From: Succinivibrionaceae bacterium
GTDB lineage: Bacteria; Pseudomonadota; Gammaproteobacteria; Enterobacterales; Succinivibrionaceae
DNA length: 64,000 nt
NCBI GenBank assembly: GCA_019420905.1
Contig: JAHZGH010000009.1
Location: 124,001-188,000, forward strand
Reading direction: 5' to 3'
Part shown: positions 25,855-35,094 of the stretch, piece after piece
How positions within the stretch are numbered: position 1 is the first letter of the stretch
Layout: the number at the start of each line of letters is the position of its first letter
The notes under the pieces: model-generated
Told to the model about the DNA's origin: nothing
Database searches by the model: none
What the model saw: the letters and a program-made list of their open reading frames with translations, nothing else
Position numbers and translations under genes: made by a program

Positions 25855-26838
25855 TTATTGATAATTTTTTAAGCTGTCAATAATCAAGCTGACTAAAGCC
25901 TGATTATTTACAGCATTCATTATTTTTATTGTTCTTTTGCTTTGAGGCTCCAGTCCCATGCCATTTTTTATATAACCAGGATCCGCCCTGTAACAACGGC
26001 CTCTAAAGGCGCCTTGCAGCTCAATGTTAACAAAACCATCCTCACAAGAAAAAATACTATTATCAATCAAATAAGCAACTGTTAAAACATCATGTATCCA
26101 GCAGCCTTTTAAACCTCTAGTCCTAATAGAATATTCCATCCAAGGAGTAACGGTTTTATATAAATATGCACATAATTTATTGTCTATTTTACCGATTTGA
26201 TCTAAATCATCATATGTAAACAATGTAGTACAAGTTGTATCGAAAGGAGCCATAACAACCGGTATATTACTTGTCAAAACAATATAGGCTGCCTCTGGAT
26301 CTAATCCAAAATTAGTATCTTTTATATATCTTGGAACATTAAACAAACCGCCCATCAAAATAATTTGCTTAACTCTGGATTCAAAATCTGGATCCTTTGT
26401 TATTGCCATAGCTATATTTGTTAGCGGCCCTATAGCAACAATAGTTAAATCCCCGCTATATTCCTTCGATAAGGCAATCATCTTATCTACAGCATTAATA
26501 CTTACATCGGATGCATCTTTGATTTGAGGTACATTATCCCAAAGATAACGCAAATTAAAATTATCAACACTTTTATCTAGCATCAGGCGCCATGCTTCAT
26601 AAGGCTCTTTTAAGGCTTTATCCTGTCCGCAAAAAACATCACAACTATAACTAGTCTGATTAAATAAATCCTTAGCAACAGCATATGCCTGGGAATTTTT
26701 AGTATTTCCTGTTACTGTTGTTACAGCAAGCAAATTAATCTGCTGACTCGCCATTGCCAAAGCTAAAGCAAAAGAATCATCAACATTTGCCCCAGCTACA
26801 GTATTCCCGACATCGCAATCTATAATTATATTTTCCAT
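25855..26838 (-). CDS. Nucleoside hydrolase family protein
   Basis: 327-residue inosine/uridine-preferring hydrolase family enzyme that splits nucleosides to ribose and base. The N-terminal calcium-binding motif, usually DTDPGxDDA, reads DCDVGNTVAGANVDDSFA, with extra residues between the two aspartate groups. The remaining family motifs TTVTGN, AIGPLTNIA and MGG are intact, and a late histidine-aspartate pair (WIHDVLTVA) matches the catalytic C-terminus. The longer calcium loop may change specificity. ATG at 26838 preferred; a GTG two codons earlier overlaps the LacI stop. Last gene of an MFS-LacI-hydrolase operon. Confidence 0.8.
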   Translation of the reverse strand: MENIIIDCDVGNTVAGANVDDSFALALAMASQQINLLAVTTVTGNTKNSQAYAVAKDLFNQTSYSCDVFCGQDKALKEPYEAWRLMLDKSVDNFNLRYLWDNVPQIKDASDVSINAVDKMIALSKEYSGDLTIVAIGPLTNIAMAITKDPDFESRVKQIILMGGLFNVPRYIKDTNFGLDPEAAYIVLTSNIPVVMAPFDTTCTTLFTYDDLDQIGKIDNKLCAYLYKTVTPWMEYSIRTRGLKGCWIHDVLTVAYLIDNSIFSCEDGFVNIELQGAFRGRCYRADPGYIKNGMGLEPQSKRTIKIMNAVNNQALVSLIIDSLKNYQ

Positions 26839-26840
26839 TT

Positions 26841-27860
26841 TCACGTACCAATCAAAGAATTACCTTTGATAATAATCGATTCAACATATTCCTTTTTTGG
26901 CATTGAAGCATCATAAAAATTTAAAAGCAGATCTAAAGATTTTCGAGCTAAATCCTCAATAGACTGAGATACAGCGCACAATGAAGGACTAACATATGAA
27001 GATAGCTCTGTTGCATTAAAAGTCATCATCCCTAAATCATTTGGAATGCTAAGACCTAATTCATACACTGCTCTCATACACCCTAGCGCTTGCAGCTCAT
27101 TTGTTGAAAATATCGCATCACATTTGGTGTTTTTCAGCAGATACTTTGCAGAAGCATAACCATCCTGTCTTGTATAGTCACTGTAGATAATCAAGGAATT
27201 ATCTGCTACTAAGCTTCTTTGATTATATGCATCTTTCCAGCCTTGAATTCTCTGTCTTGTATTTTCCATGCTTGCAGGTCCTGCAATGATGGCTATTTTT
27301 TTATAACCTCTATCAAGCATATAGCTGACCGCTAAAAAAGATGCCTGTATTTCATCCTGCAAAACCGCATGATGCTTTTCAAAGCCATCACATTTATTTA
27401 ATAAAATAAAAGGCGTATTAGTACTTGCAATCAAATCGCTGCTATTCATGTGATTTGCTGTGTAATAAAGAATGCCGTCTACCTGTCTTTGCAAAAAATG
27501 ATTGATAATTCCCTGCTCGGTCTTCTCATCATCATTGCTGTCTCCAAGCAATAAAACATATCCTCTTTTTAAAGCTTCAAGACTAATGCAGTGAGATAAA
27601 GAAGCCACAAAAGGATTAGACAGATTAGGAACGACCAAGCCAATAGATTTGCTAGAGCCTGAAACTAAAGTTCTTGCAATAGAATTTGGCCTATATCCAG
27701 TTTTCTTTATTGCTTCTAAAACTCTTTGTTTTGTTTCCTCAGCAACGGCTCTTGGTCCATTATTTATTACATAACTAACAACTGCACTTGAAGTACCAGC
27801 AAGCTTAGCTACATCGTTTCTTGTAACTCTTTTTTGCTTATCCACAATAAAATCTCTCAT
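26841..27860 (-). CDS. LacI family transcriptional regulator (nucleoside operon)
   Basis: 339 residues. The helix-turn-helix (about 12-35, VTRNDVAKLAGTSSAVVSYV) and hinge are followed by the sensor domain opening with IGLVVPNLSNPF. It lies in the middle of the operon it presumably controls, between the MFS transporter and the nucleoside hydrolase, and should respond to a nucleoside or ribose-like ligand, as CytR or RbsR do. Candidate operators are the matching palindromes at 29293-29312 and 29435-29452. Confidence 0.88.
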   Translation of the reverse strand: MRDFIVDKQKRVTRNDVAKLAGTSSAVVSYVINNGPRAVAEETKQRVLEAIKKTGYRPNSIARTLVSGSSKSIGLVVPNLSNPFVASLSHCISLEALKRGYVLLLGDSNDDEKTEQGIINHFLQRQVDGILYYTANHMNSSDLIASTNTPFILLNKCDGFEKHHAVLQDEIQASFLAVSYMLDRGYKKIAIIAGPASMENTRQRIQGWKDAYNQRSLVADNSLIIYSDYTRQDGYASAKYLLKNTKCDAIFSTNELQALGCMRAVYELGLSIPNDLGMMTFNATELSSYVSPSLCAVSQSIEDLARKSLDLLLNFYDASMPKKEYVESIIIKGNSLIGT

Positions 27861-27897
27861 AAGTTAACAAATAACAATGTAGCTCATTTTTTATTAA

Positions 27898-29271
27898 TTA
27901 AATAGCATCATCAGGCAAATTTAAATCTCTGCCGCGTGTTTCTGGCGCTATAAAGGTAGCTATAAGTCCAATAGAAGCACAAACTACAAAATATGTTGCA
28001 ATAGGCCACCAATGACCATAGAAAGAAAGCAGCGCAGATGCAATCATTGGAGCAGTACCGCCAGACATGATTGAACCAAGCTCCTTTGCAAAAGCCATCT
28101 TAGTATAGCGATTCTTTACACCAAATATTTCAACGCCGTAAGCTGCCTGGACGCCAAAAATACCTAAAGAAGCAATGGCCATGCCAACTACAATAACTGT
28201 TCCGACAATCCAAGGCTCTTTAGTATCGAGCAACATGAACGCAGGAAAGCCCCATAGCACTAATAATAAACAGAACCATCTATAGGTAATACGGCGGCCG
28301 AATCTATCGGATAAATAACCTGAAAAAGGAATAACAAAAAAACCTAATATTGACGCAATTAGCACTGATGCTGTAGCAACAGATTTATCCACAAATAGAT
28401 AGCTTGATACATACCCGACAATAAAGCCCTGTGCTAGATAGGAAGGACCATTTTCACCTATTCTTAGGCCAACCATAACCCAAAAAGATTTTGATCTCTG
28501 CCAGAACGAGCGCTCATCCTTTTTATGTGTTTTGTTACCGCTCTCTAATACTTTCTGTCTTTGAGCCTGCAAAAATTGTTTTTGTTTCTCAAAAACTGGT
28601 GTTTCTCTCATATGCTTACGAATAAGCAGTGCAATAAAAGCAATCAAAACAGAGCCTAAGAAAGGAATTCTCCATCCCCATGCAAGCAGACTTTCATGAT
28701 CGAGCTGCAAAACCAACAGCCATACAGCTGAAGCTAAAAGGGTACCGCTATTTGAGCCAAGTCCGATAATGGATGATATGAGGCCGCGATGCTTAACGGG
28801 AGCATATTCTCCTAGCATAACGGCGCCTCCGGATAATTCAGCACCAGCTCCTAGGCCTTGTAAAAAACGCATAGAAGCAAGCAGTACAGCAGCCCAAATG
28901 CCAATGGAATCATAGCTTGGAATCAATCCTATACAAGTGGTAGCCAGTCCCATCAGAGCAATTGTAATAACCATTACCACCTTACGGCCTAATCTATCGC
29001 CTATACGTCCAAATAAAAGCGCTCCAATAGGTCTTGCAATAAATCCTACTGAAAAAGCGGCAAAGCTTTGCAATAATGCCATGACAGGTGTGGAATTTGG
29101 AAAAAAAACCTCTCCAAAAATAATACCGGCTGCTAAACCGTATAAAGCAAAGTCAGTATATTCCATAGTTGTGCCAAGCCAGCAAGATACAATGGCACGG
29201 TAAAAATCTTTCCTGCCCTCTTTAGTCCTAAAACTGCTTTCTGCAGCTTGCAGCTCAATATTGTTATCCAT
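27898..29271 (-). CDS. MFS transporter, metabolite:H+ symporter (MHS) family
   Basis: 457-residue permease of the MHS group (relatives: ShiA, KgtP, ProP). Evidence: the start WLGTTMEYTDFALYGLAAG, RPIGALLFGRIGDRLGRK after TM2, GLGAGAELSGGA in TM4-5 and a long hydrophilic central loop (about 215-260). MHS members import carboxylates, betaines or similar; here the operon with a nucleoside hydrolase suggests a nucleoside or a related compound, which would be an atypical substrate. A GAGG ribosome site precedes the ATG. First gene of its operon. Confidence 0.82.
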   Translation of the reverse strand: MDNNIELQAAESSFRTKEGRKDFYRAIVSCWLGTTMEYTDFALYGLAAGIIFGEVFFPNSTPVMALLQSFAAFSVGFIARPIGALLFGRIGDRLGRKVVMVITIALMGLATTCIGLIPSYDSIGIWAAVLLASMRFLQGLGAGAELSGGAVMLGEYAPVKHRGLISSIIGLGSNSGTLLASAVWLLVLQLDHESLLAWGWRIPFLGSVLIAFIALLIRKHMRETPVFEKQKQFLQAQRQKVLESGNKTHKKDERSFWQRSKSFWVMVGLRIGENGPSYLAQGFIVGYVSSYLFVDKSVATASVLIASILGFFVIPFSGYLSDRFGRRITYRWFCLLLVLWGFPAFMLLDTKEPWIVGTVIVVGMAIASLGIFGVQAAYGVEIFGVKNRYTKMAFAKELGSIMSGGTAPMIASALLSFYGHWWPIATYFVVCASIGLIATFIAPETRGRDLNLPDDAI

Positions 29272-29292
29272 AAAAACCTCGTAATAAATCCT

Positions 29293-29312
29293 CTATCTAC
29301 ACGTGTAGATAG
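29293..29312. promoter_or_regulatory. Perfect 20-bp palindromic operator
   Basis: CTATCTACACGTGTAGATAG is perfectly self-complementary and lies 21 bp upstream of the MHS transporter start, where a bound repressor would block transcription or early elongation. The CG-centred form is typical of LacI-family operators. Confidence 0.7.
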
Positions 29313-29361
29313 AATGATTATAGAAAATACATAATTAAAAAAAATGTATTGTTTATGTAAT

Positions 29362-29377
29362 TGTGATCAAGATCAAT
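29362..29377. promoter_or_regulatory. CRP-like binding site
   Basis: TGTGATCAAGATCAAT: full left half and partial right half of the CRP consensus, between the two palindromic operators. Confidence 0.35.
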
Positions 29378-29434
29378 AAAGAAAATATAATCTTTAACAT
29401 ATTGAAAATGAATATAAAAACTTATTTTATTAAA

Positions 29435-29452
29435 AATCTACACGCATAGATT
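29435..29452. promoter_or_regulatory. Second operator copy for the LacI operon
   Basis: AATCTACACGCATAGATT repeats the core ATCTACACG..TAGAT of the site at 29293 with two central changes, about 140 bp further upstream. Two separated operators would allow looping by a tetrameric LacI-type repressor. Confidence 0.6.
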
Positions 29453-29705
29453 ATTGATAGTAATAAACTTATAAAAAAATAATTCTTTCATACGCTGCTA
29501 TATGTTATGCTAACAAAAGCATGCTAGTTCTATATTTAAAAGATGATTTAATTATTAGAGCTATTAATGTATTCGTTAGCTTAAAAAATATATAAGATGT
29601 AGTCTTTCTGATGATTATCAACTTTTGTATTTTTTATCCTAAAGATAAAAAACTTTTGGAAACAAACATTAAATCGCAGAAAAATACAAACTTTTTTTAT
29701 TAAAT

Positions 29706-30428
29706 TCAGTCTTCAGTAGAAAACCATTGAGAATGCTCAGCCTGTACTTTTATATAAGTTCCAGTAATTTCATATAAATGCTTATTAAGATAATCGCAAG
29801 CATTTTCAATATTTTTATTTTTTATTTCATTAAACAAATTATCATGATCAGACACAATATGCTCTACGCTTGATATCGTTTCACCAATTGTTAAATATCT
29901 AATTCTATCCATATTGGATTTTAGTTTCTGCAAAGTATCCCAAGCTAGCTTAGTATTAGAAAATTGACATATCGTAGAATGAAAATCATCATCAAGTGTT
30001 AATAATTTTCCCTGCAAATTATTCTGCTTATTTATTCTTAAGGCATGCTGCTTTTCTAAATTTCTAGCTAATTTATTTATTATTTTCTCGTAGCATTTTT
30101 CATCTAGCTTAACGCTATTACGCAGACTAGATGTTTCAATTGCGCAGCGCATAAAGCAGATTTCATTGAGGTTTTTAACAGAAATCTTTGTAACAAAGCT
30201 GCCCTTTTGGGGAAAAACTTTTACTAAGCCGCAATTTATCAATCCATTTATCGCAATTCTGACAGGCATTCTAGATACGCCGAAATGTTCAGCAATTTCA
30301 TTTTCAGAAATCTTATCATCAGGCAGCAGGTAATTTTCAATTATCAATTGTCTTAAAAACTCGTAAATCTGCACTGATACCTGTCTTTCCTGATTGAGTT
30401 TATAGGTTGGTAATTTTGCTCTGGTCAT
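29706..30428 (-). CDS. GntR family regulator (FCD domain)
   Basis: 240 residues. The winged-helix N-terminus (about 15-85) includes ISENEIAEHFGVSRMPVRIA, and an all-helical FCD ligand domain follows with the metal-site pattern DDDFH near 145 and a late histidine-aspartate pair. It is clearly paralogous to the GntR protein at 38451-39179 (for example FPQKGSFVTKISVKNL against APQRGTVVQKISIANL). Divergent from a TRAP operon, its likely target; FCD regulators of this type often sense hexuronates or aldonates. AAGGAA precedes the ATG. Confidence 0.87.
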   Translation of the reverse strand: MTRAKLPTYKLNQERQVSVQIYEFLRQLIIENYLLPDDKISENEIAEHFGVSRMPVRIAINGLINCGLVKVFPQKGSFVTKISVKNLNEICFMRCAIETSSLRNSVKLDEKCYEKIINKLARNLEKQHALRINKQNNLQGKLLTLDDDFHSTICQFSNTKLAWDTLQKLKSNMDRIRYLTIGETISSVEHIVSDHDNLFNEIKNKNIENACDYLNKHLYEITGTYIKVQAEHSQWFSTED

Positions 30429-30450
30429 TCTTTATAATTCCTTTTTTATT

Positions 30451-30470
30451 GCAATAAACTTGTATACTAG
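30451..30470. promoter_or_regulatory. Shared GntR operator-like sequence, copy A
   Basis: GCAATAAACTTGTATACTAG is 18/20 identical to 39245-39264, upstream of the other GntR gene. It lies between the divergent GntR and TRAP genes. Confidence 0.55.
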
Positions 30471-30588
30471 TTAAAAGAAATGTAAATAGAACTTTTTAAA
30501 AAATAATATAAAATATGTGATCTAAATGCAATCTTGTATCCAAGTTTTAGTTTATTTTATATATAGTTTTTTTGTCTTAGGAGTTTAT

Positions 30589-31152
30589 ATGCAATCCTTT
30601 TTTTTCTATTTCGGCAAAATCTACCGTGCGGTAGGCGTTGCTATATTAACCATTATGGTCTTAATGGTATTTATTAATGCTTGCATGAGATATGCCTTTC
30701 ATTCCGGCTTCATAGCAACTGAAGAAATATTAAGATACCTATTTATTTATATGACCTTTTTAGGAATCGCAGAAGTAGCTTATCAAAGAGGGCACATTGC
30801 AGTAACTATTCTTACAGATGCTCTTAAAGGCAGAATCAGAACCTTCGTTTATATCCTCGGCTATATTTTATCAATTTATGCTATCTATGTCTTATTAAAC
30901 GGCTCTTTTATGTACTTTGACGAATCTGAAACAAGTGTTGGTCAAGTCACAGGACTGCCTTTTAGATTCATTATCGGCGTAGTTATTTTTGGAGCATGCG
31001 GAGTTTTATTATTTTTGGTAAGAGATTTATTTTTAGGCTTAAAAGCTTTATCTGCAAATACTGAATTTCCCCCTCGTCCAGTAGACGAAGATGTTGAAGC
31101 TGCAATAAAAAGTATGGAAAAGCAAATGGATGATCATAAGGAGAATAAATAA
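30589..31152 (+). CDS. TRAP transporter small permease subunit (module 2)
   Basis: 187 residues from the ATG at 30589, which follows a TAGGAG ribosome site; an in-frame ATG 63 bp upstream has none. Four hydrophobic segments with the DctQ-type region RYAFHSGFIATEEILRYLF and RGHIAV after TM2. The C-terminus carries a hydrophilic acidic tail of about 35 residues. Its stop overlaps the start of the large subunit (TAATG). Gene order in this module is small, large, binding protein. Confidence 0.85.
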   Translation: MQSFFFYFGKIYRAVGVAILTIMVLMVFINACMRYAFHSGFIATEEILRYLFIYMTFLGIAEVAYQRGHIAVTILTDALKGRIRTFVYILGYILSIYAIYVLLNGSFMYFDESETSVGQVTGLPFRFIIGVVIFGACGVLLFLVRDLFLGLKALSANTEFPPRPVDEDVEAAIKSMEKQMDDHKENK

Positions 31153-32429
31153 TGGAAATTTTTATTTTTATAGGTTCGTTATTTGCTCTCCTAATTACAG
31201 GCATACCTGTTGCCATAGTACTAATGCTGTGTTCGCTAATTTTGCTTTGGTACATTGATATGTTTGATCCTTTGCTGTTATCACAGCAAATGCTGACAGG
31301 CGCAGACTCATTTATCTTAACTGCAGTGCCTTTTTTCATGTTAGCAGGAGAAATCATGAAAGAAGGAGGTATATCTAGCCGATTAATTGCTTTTGGCCAA
31401 GTATTAGTAGGCCGCTTTAACGGAGGCATGGGTTATGTTGCCATCTTAGCCTCTATGCTTTTTGCAGGCTTATCTGGTGCAGCCATTGCAGACGTTGCTG
31501 CATTAGGTGCTGTTTTAATCCCTATGATGGTAAAGTGCGGCTATAACAAGCCGAGATCTACAGGCTTAATATGTGCCTCTGCTCTGACAGCCCCTATCAT
31601 TCCTCCTTCAATTCCTTTGATTATTCTTGGCGTAACTGTCAATTTATCCATAGGAAAACTTTTTGTTATGGGCGTAGTCCCAGGCATATTCCTAGGACTA
31701 ATTTTAATGATCACCTGGTATTTCGTCGTTAAGAAAGACAGATATCAAGATCGTATTGTCATTACAGGAAAAGAAGCTGTCAAAATCTTTTTCAGCGCTA
31801 TACCTGCTTTATTATTACCGATTATTATCATCGTTGGCATTCGCTTTGGCTTATTCACTCCAACAGAAGGCGGAGCTGTTGCTGCAGTTTATTCTTTTAT
31901 AGTAGCAACTTGTGTACATAAAGAATTAAAGTTAAAAGACTGCCCTAAAATCTTCTTCAACGCTGTAAGAACTTCAGCCATAGTAATGTTTTTAGTCTCA
32001 ACTGCCTACACTATCGGCTGGTTAATTACCATAGCTCAGGTTCCTTTACAGATTGTAGATTTATTGCACGGTTTAGTTAGCTCACCATTCTTACTGCTTG
32101 TAGTTTTAAACTTTGTACTTTTAGCCTTAGGCATGGTGATGGATATTACTCCGATCATTCTGATCTTTGCCCCTGTTTTTTATCCTTTGATTAATGCTGC
32201 AGGCATAGATCCATATTACTTTGCCCTAGTCATGGTAATTAACTTAAGCATTGGATTAATTACCCCTCCGATGGGCTCCGTATTATTTGTCGGCTGTTCT
32301 GTAAGTAAATTAGCTATAACCAAGTTAATAAGAGGCGTGCTGCCATTCTTAATTGCAGAATTAGGTTTCTTGGTTCTATGTGTAATTTTCCCTGAAATCA
32401 TCACATTACCGGCTAAATGGTTAAGTTAG
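31152..32429 (+). CDS. TRAP transporter large permease subunit (module 2)
   Basis: 425-residue DctM-family transport subunit with about 12 membrane segments. Motifs: GIPVAIVLML, FAGLSGAAIADVAALG, TAPIIPPSIP, FTPTEGGAVAAVYSF and GLITPPMGSVLFVG. It closely resembles the subunit at 41244 along its whole length, including MVMDITPI near the C-terminus, indicating duplication of the transporter within this locus. Coupled to the small subunit by a one-base overlap. Confidence 0.92.
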   Translation: MEIFIFIGSLFALLITGIPVAIVLMLCSLILLWYIDMFDPLLLSQQMLTGADSFILTAVPFFMLAGEIMKEGGISSRLIAFGQVLVGRFNGGMGYVAILASMLFAGLSGAAIADVAALGAVLIPMMVKCGYNKPRSTGLICASALTAPIIPPSIPLIILGVTVNLSIGKLFVMGVVPGIFLGLILMITWYFVVKKDRYQDRIVITGKEAVKIFFSAIPALLLPIIIIVGIRFGLFTPTEGGAVAAVYSFIVATCVHKELKLKDCPKIFFNAVRTSAIVMFLVSTAYTIGWLITIAQVPLQIVDLLHGLVSSPFLLLVVLNFVLLALGMVMDITPIILIFAPVFYPLINAAGIDPYYFALVMVINLSIGLITPPMGSVLFVGCSVSKLAITKLIRGVLPFLIAELGFLVLCVIFPEIITLPAKWLS

Positions 32430-32455
32430 AAGTTTCTATTAAGGAGATTTTAAAT

Positions 32456-33454
32456 ATGAAAAAATCAAATTTAGTTATGGCGGTGTTAGCCTCAGCTGTA
32501 TTAGCCTGCACTTCATCAGCAGCTTTTGCTAAAACTTATACAATTCGCATAGCAACTTATGCTGGCACTGATCATCCTGTCTCAAAAAGTGTCGAATATT
32601 TTAAAGAAAATATTGAAAGAGAATCAAACGGTCAGATTAAGGTACAGCATTTCCCTAATAATCAATTAGGACCTGAAGCAGTAGTTATTGATCAGGTAAA
32701 ACGCGGTACCGTACAGATGGCTATTACCGGCTCACAAATAAGAAAAGATGAACCTAATATCGGTTTATCAGATGCTCCATACCTTATCACTTCATGGAAG
32801 CAGGCAAGAGCTGTTTACGATGAAGAAGGCAAGAGAATTTTATCCGGCAATTATGAAAAAAATACCGGCGTTAAGATTATGGCTTATTTTGTAAATGGAT
32901 TCAGAGAGGTTTCAGCAAATAAGCCAATCAATACACTCGAGGATTTAGCATCATTAAAGCTTCGCATTCCTGATAATGAAATTCATGTGCATTTATTTGA
33001 AGCATTAGGATCAAATAATGTCATGATGCCTTTAACTGAAGTTTACAACGCTCTTGAAACTAAGATGATTGACGGTCAGGAGAATCCATATTCAACCCTA
33101 CTTTCATCAGGTCTGTATGAAGTTCAAACCGATGTTCTGGAAACAAGACATATGTTTGCTATCAGCCCTGTACTAATGAATGGAAAATTCTATAACAAAT
33201 TACCTGATGATTTGAAAAAATTAGTAAGCGACTGGATTGCTAAAACCGAAGTTTACAATTGGGATATTTCTGAACAAGATGATGAAGCATCTAAGAAAAC
33301 TCTTCAGGAAAAAGGCTTAACCATTCATCCATTAACAGACGAAATGCGTTCCCAAATTGAAGCCAAAATGGGCGATTTCTATAAATGGTATGAAACAATT
33401 ATACCTGATGCTCCAAAATGGGTTGAACATTGTAAGGCTCGTGCCGAAAAATAA
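32456..33454 (+). CDS. TRAP transporter substrate-binding protein (module 2)
   Basis: 332-residue periplasmic DctP-type receptor. The ATG at 32456 with AAGGAG upstream gives a normal signal peptide ending near SSAAFA-K; an earlier in-frame start would add an odd leader. Binding-domain landmarks are LKLRIPDNEIHVHLFEALGS, with the carboxylate-binding arginine, and MIDGQENPYSTL. It follows the large subunit by a short distance, so the receptor is last in the operon. Paralogue of the receptor at 39648; ligand probably a hexuronate or aldonate. Confidence 0.88.
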   Translation: MKKSNLVMAVLASAVLACTSSAAFAKTYTIRIATYAGTDHPVSKSVEYFKENIERESNGQIKVQHFPNNQLGPEAVVIDQVKRGTVQMAITGSQIRKDEPNIGLSDAPYLITSWKQARAVYDEEGKRILSGNYEKNTGVKIMAYFVNGFREVSANKPINTLEDLASLKLRIPDNEIHVHLFEALGSNNVMMPLTEVYNALETKMIDGQENPYSTLLSSGLYEVQTDVLETRHMFAISPVLMNGKFYNKLPDDLKKLVSDWIAKTEVYNWDISEQDDEASKKTLQEKGLTIHPLTDEMRSQIEAKMGDFYKWYETIIPDAPKWVEHCKARAEK

Positions 33455-33583
33455 AATTTTGATATCTGATTTATATTTACTAAATTAAGTAATAACTAGC
33501 AGCTGACAAATTCAGTTGCTAGGTTTAATGATTACTAAATACTTAAATTTATAAAAAATTAAGCTTACTAAAGGAAGGAAGAT

Positions 33584-34624
33584 ATGAAGGCTGTCGTATT
33601 ACATCAAAAAGGCGATATTCGTTGCGAGGAAATCCCTAATCCAGAGGTTAAGGATCCTCAAGAAGTTAAAGTTAAAATTCTAGCTGGCGGCATCTGCGGT
33701 TCAGACCAGCACTATTTTCTAGAAGGCGGCATTGGTTCTGCTATTGTTGTCAGAGAGCCTATAGTCTTAGGTCACGAAGGCTGCGGTATTGTTGAAGAAG
33801 TCGGTTCAGCAGTTGGTGATATTAAAGTTGGCGATATGGTTGTTATTCGTCCTGCAAGACCTTGCTTTGACTGCTATTTCTGTAATCACCAGATGTACTC
33901 ATACTGCGAAAATATGCGTCATTTAGGTTCTGCCGCTACCTTCCCTCATGTTCAAGGATTATTCTCCGAATTTGTAGTTGTTCATCAAGCTCAATGCCGT
34001 GTTGTTCATAATATGGCTCCGGAAGTTGGCGCTTTTGCAGAGCCTTTAGCTGTTGCTTATAATGGAGTTCACAAAGCTGGCGATATTATGGGTAAGAAGG
34101 TTCTGGTTATGGGTGCAGGTCCTATAGGATGTTTAGCTGTTGCAGCCGCTAAAGCTGCTGGAGCTGATCGCGTCGCTGCAGCTGATTTGCGTGATGATGT
34201 ATTGGATATTGCAAAAAAGATGGGTGCCGATTATATTTGCAATTCTAAAACTAATCCTGAACAAATTGAAAAATGGTGCGAACATAAAGGCTACTTTGAC
34301 ATATTAATCGAGTGTACTGGTAATGGCTTCGCTTGTGTACAAGGCATGAAGATGGTAAAGCCTGAAGGTGTTGTTTCGCAAGTCGGTATGTATGGTACAG
34401 GTCACCAGCCTACAGACTTTGGTCCATTCTCTGTTAAGGGCTTAAAGTGGAACTCAGTATTCCGTTTCTATGATGAGTTCGGTCCAGCTGTTAACGCCTT
34501 AGAGAGCGGCACTATAAATCCGTTGCCTTTATTATCAGCATCTTTTAAGCCGGAGCAATGCAAAGAGGCTATGGAGGCAGCTATTTCTCCAACCACTTCC
34601 AAAGTTCAGTTTCACTTTTATTAA
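33584..34624 (+). CDS. Zinc-dependent alcohol dehydrogenase, L-idonate 5-dehydrogenase-like
   Basis: 346-residue medium-chain dehydrogenase. IdnD homologues oxidise L-idonate to 5-keto-gluconate with NAD(P). The catalytic-zinc cysteine lies in GGICGSDQHYF (about 37-47), the GHEGCGIV ligand follows, and the structural zinc cluster is intact (C-x2-C-x2-C-x7-C in PCFDCYFCNHQMYSYC). The Rossmann motif is VMGAGPIGCLA. HYF plus GSAATFPHVQG are features shared with IdnD. Downstream of the TRAP module, with its own good ribosome site and a strong terminator after it. Sorbitol or another polyol dehydrogenase is the alternative. Confidence 0.8.
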   Translation: MKAVVLHQKGDIRCEEIPNPEVKDPQEVKVKILAGGICGSDQHYFLEGGIGSAIVVREPIVLGHEGCGIVEEVGSAVGDIKVGDMVVIRPARPCFDCYFCNHQMYSYCENMRHLGSAATFPHVQGLFSEFVVVHQAQCRVVHNMAPEVGAFAEPLAVAYNGVHKAGDIMGKKVLVMGAGPIGCLAVAAAKAAGADRVAAADLRDDVLDIAKKMGADYICNSKTNPEQIEKWCEHKGYFDILIECTGNGFACVQGMKMVKPEGVVSQVGMYGTGHQPTDFGPFSVKGLKWNSVFRFYDEFGPAVNALESGTINPLPLLSASFKPEQCKEAMEAAISPTTSKVQFHFY

Positions 34625-34650
34625 TTATCAGTAATCATCTCCATAAATCC

Positions 34651-34675
34651 GGGTGGCTGTTAAGCCACCCTTTTT
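34651..34675 (+). terminator. Rho-independent terminator
   Basis: GGGTGGCT/AGCCACCC with a 4-nt loop followed by TTTTT, 26 bp after the dehydrogenase stop codon. Confidence 0.9.
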
Positions 34676-35094
34676 ATGGATAAAAATTAATTCTTCAAAA
34701 AATAAAATATGCTCTTATGGAAAAACACCTATAATTAAATATCATATATTTTAAGTTTTTTCTTAAAAAGGCAGCTCAATAGCTATTCCTAAACAGCACT
34801 CTAATTACTCTATTTATAGATTCAAGCTGCATCATTTAATCATCAATACTATATTTATGCTTCAGCTGAAGCTAAAGCGCCCTTATGGAACCGGCTTCAT
34901 TAAATAATTGCTGACAAATGAATTTCAGCAAAAGCCGTCATCTGCTTAATACTATTTAGCAATTAAAATTTCTTAATAACAATAAAATATTTAATTAATA
35001 ATTAGGCTCAATCAGCATTATGAATACCTAATATTTAGGCAAAAGCTTCAATTCTTGAAGCTCAAAACAATTCATAAGTATTACAGCTTTCTCT

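Larger units (their letters stand above)
29272..29705. other. Intergenic control region upstream of the MHS-LacI-hydrolase operon
   Basis: 434 bp without a gene, containing two matching LacI-type palindromes and a CRP-like box (listed separately). It also lies downstream of the minus-strand GntR gene that ends at 29706. Confidence 0.6.
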
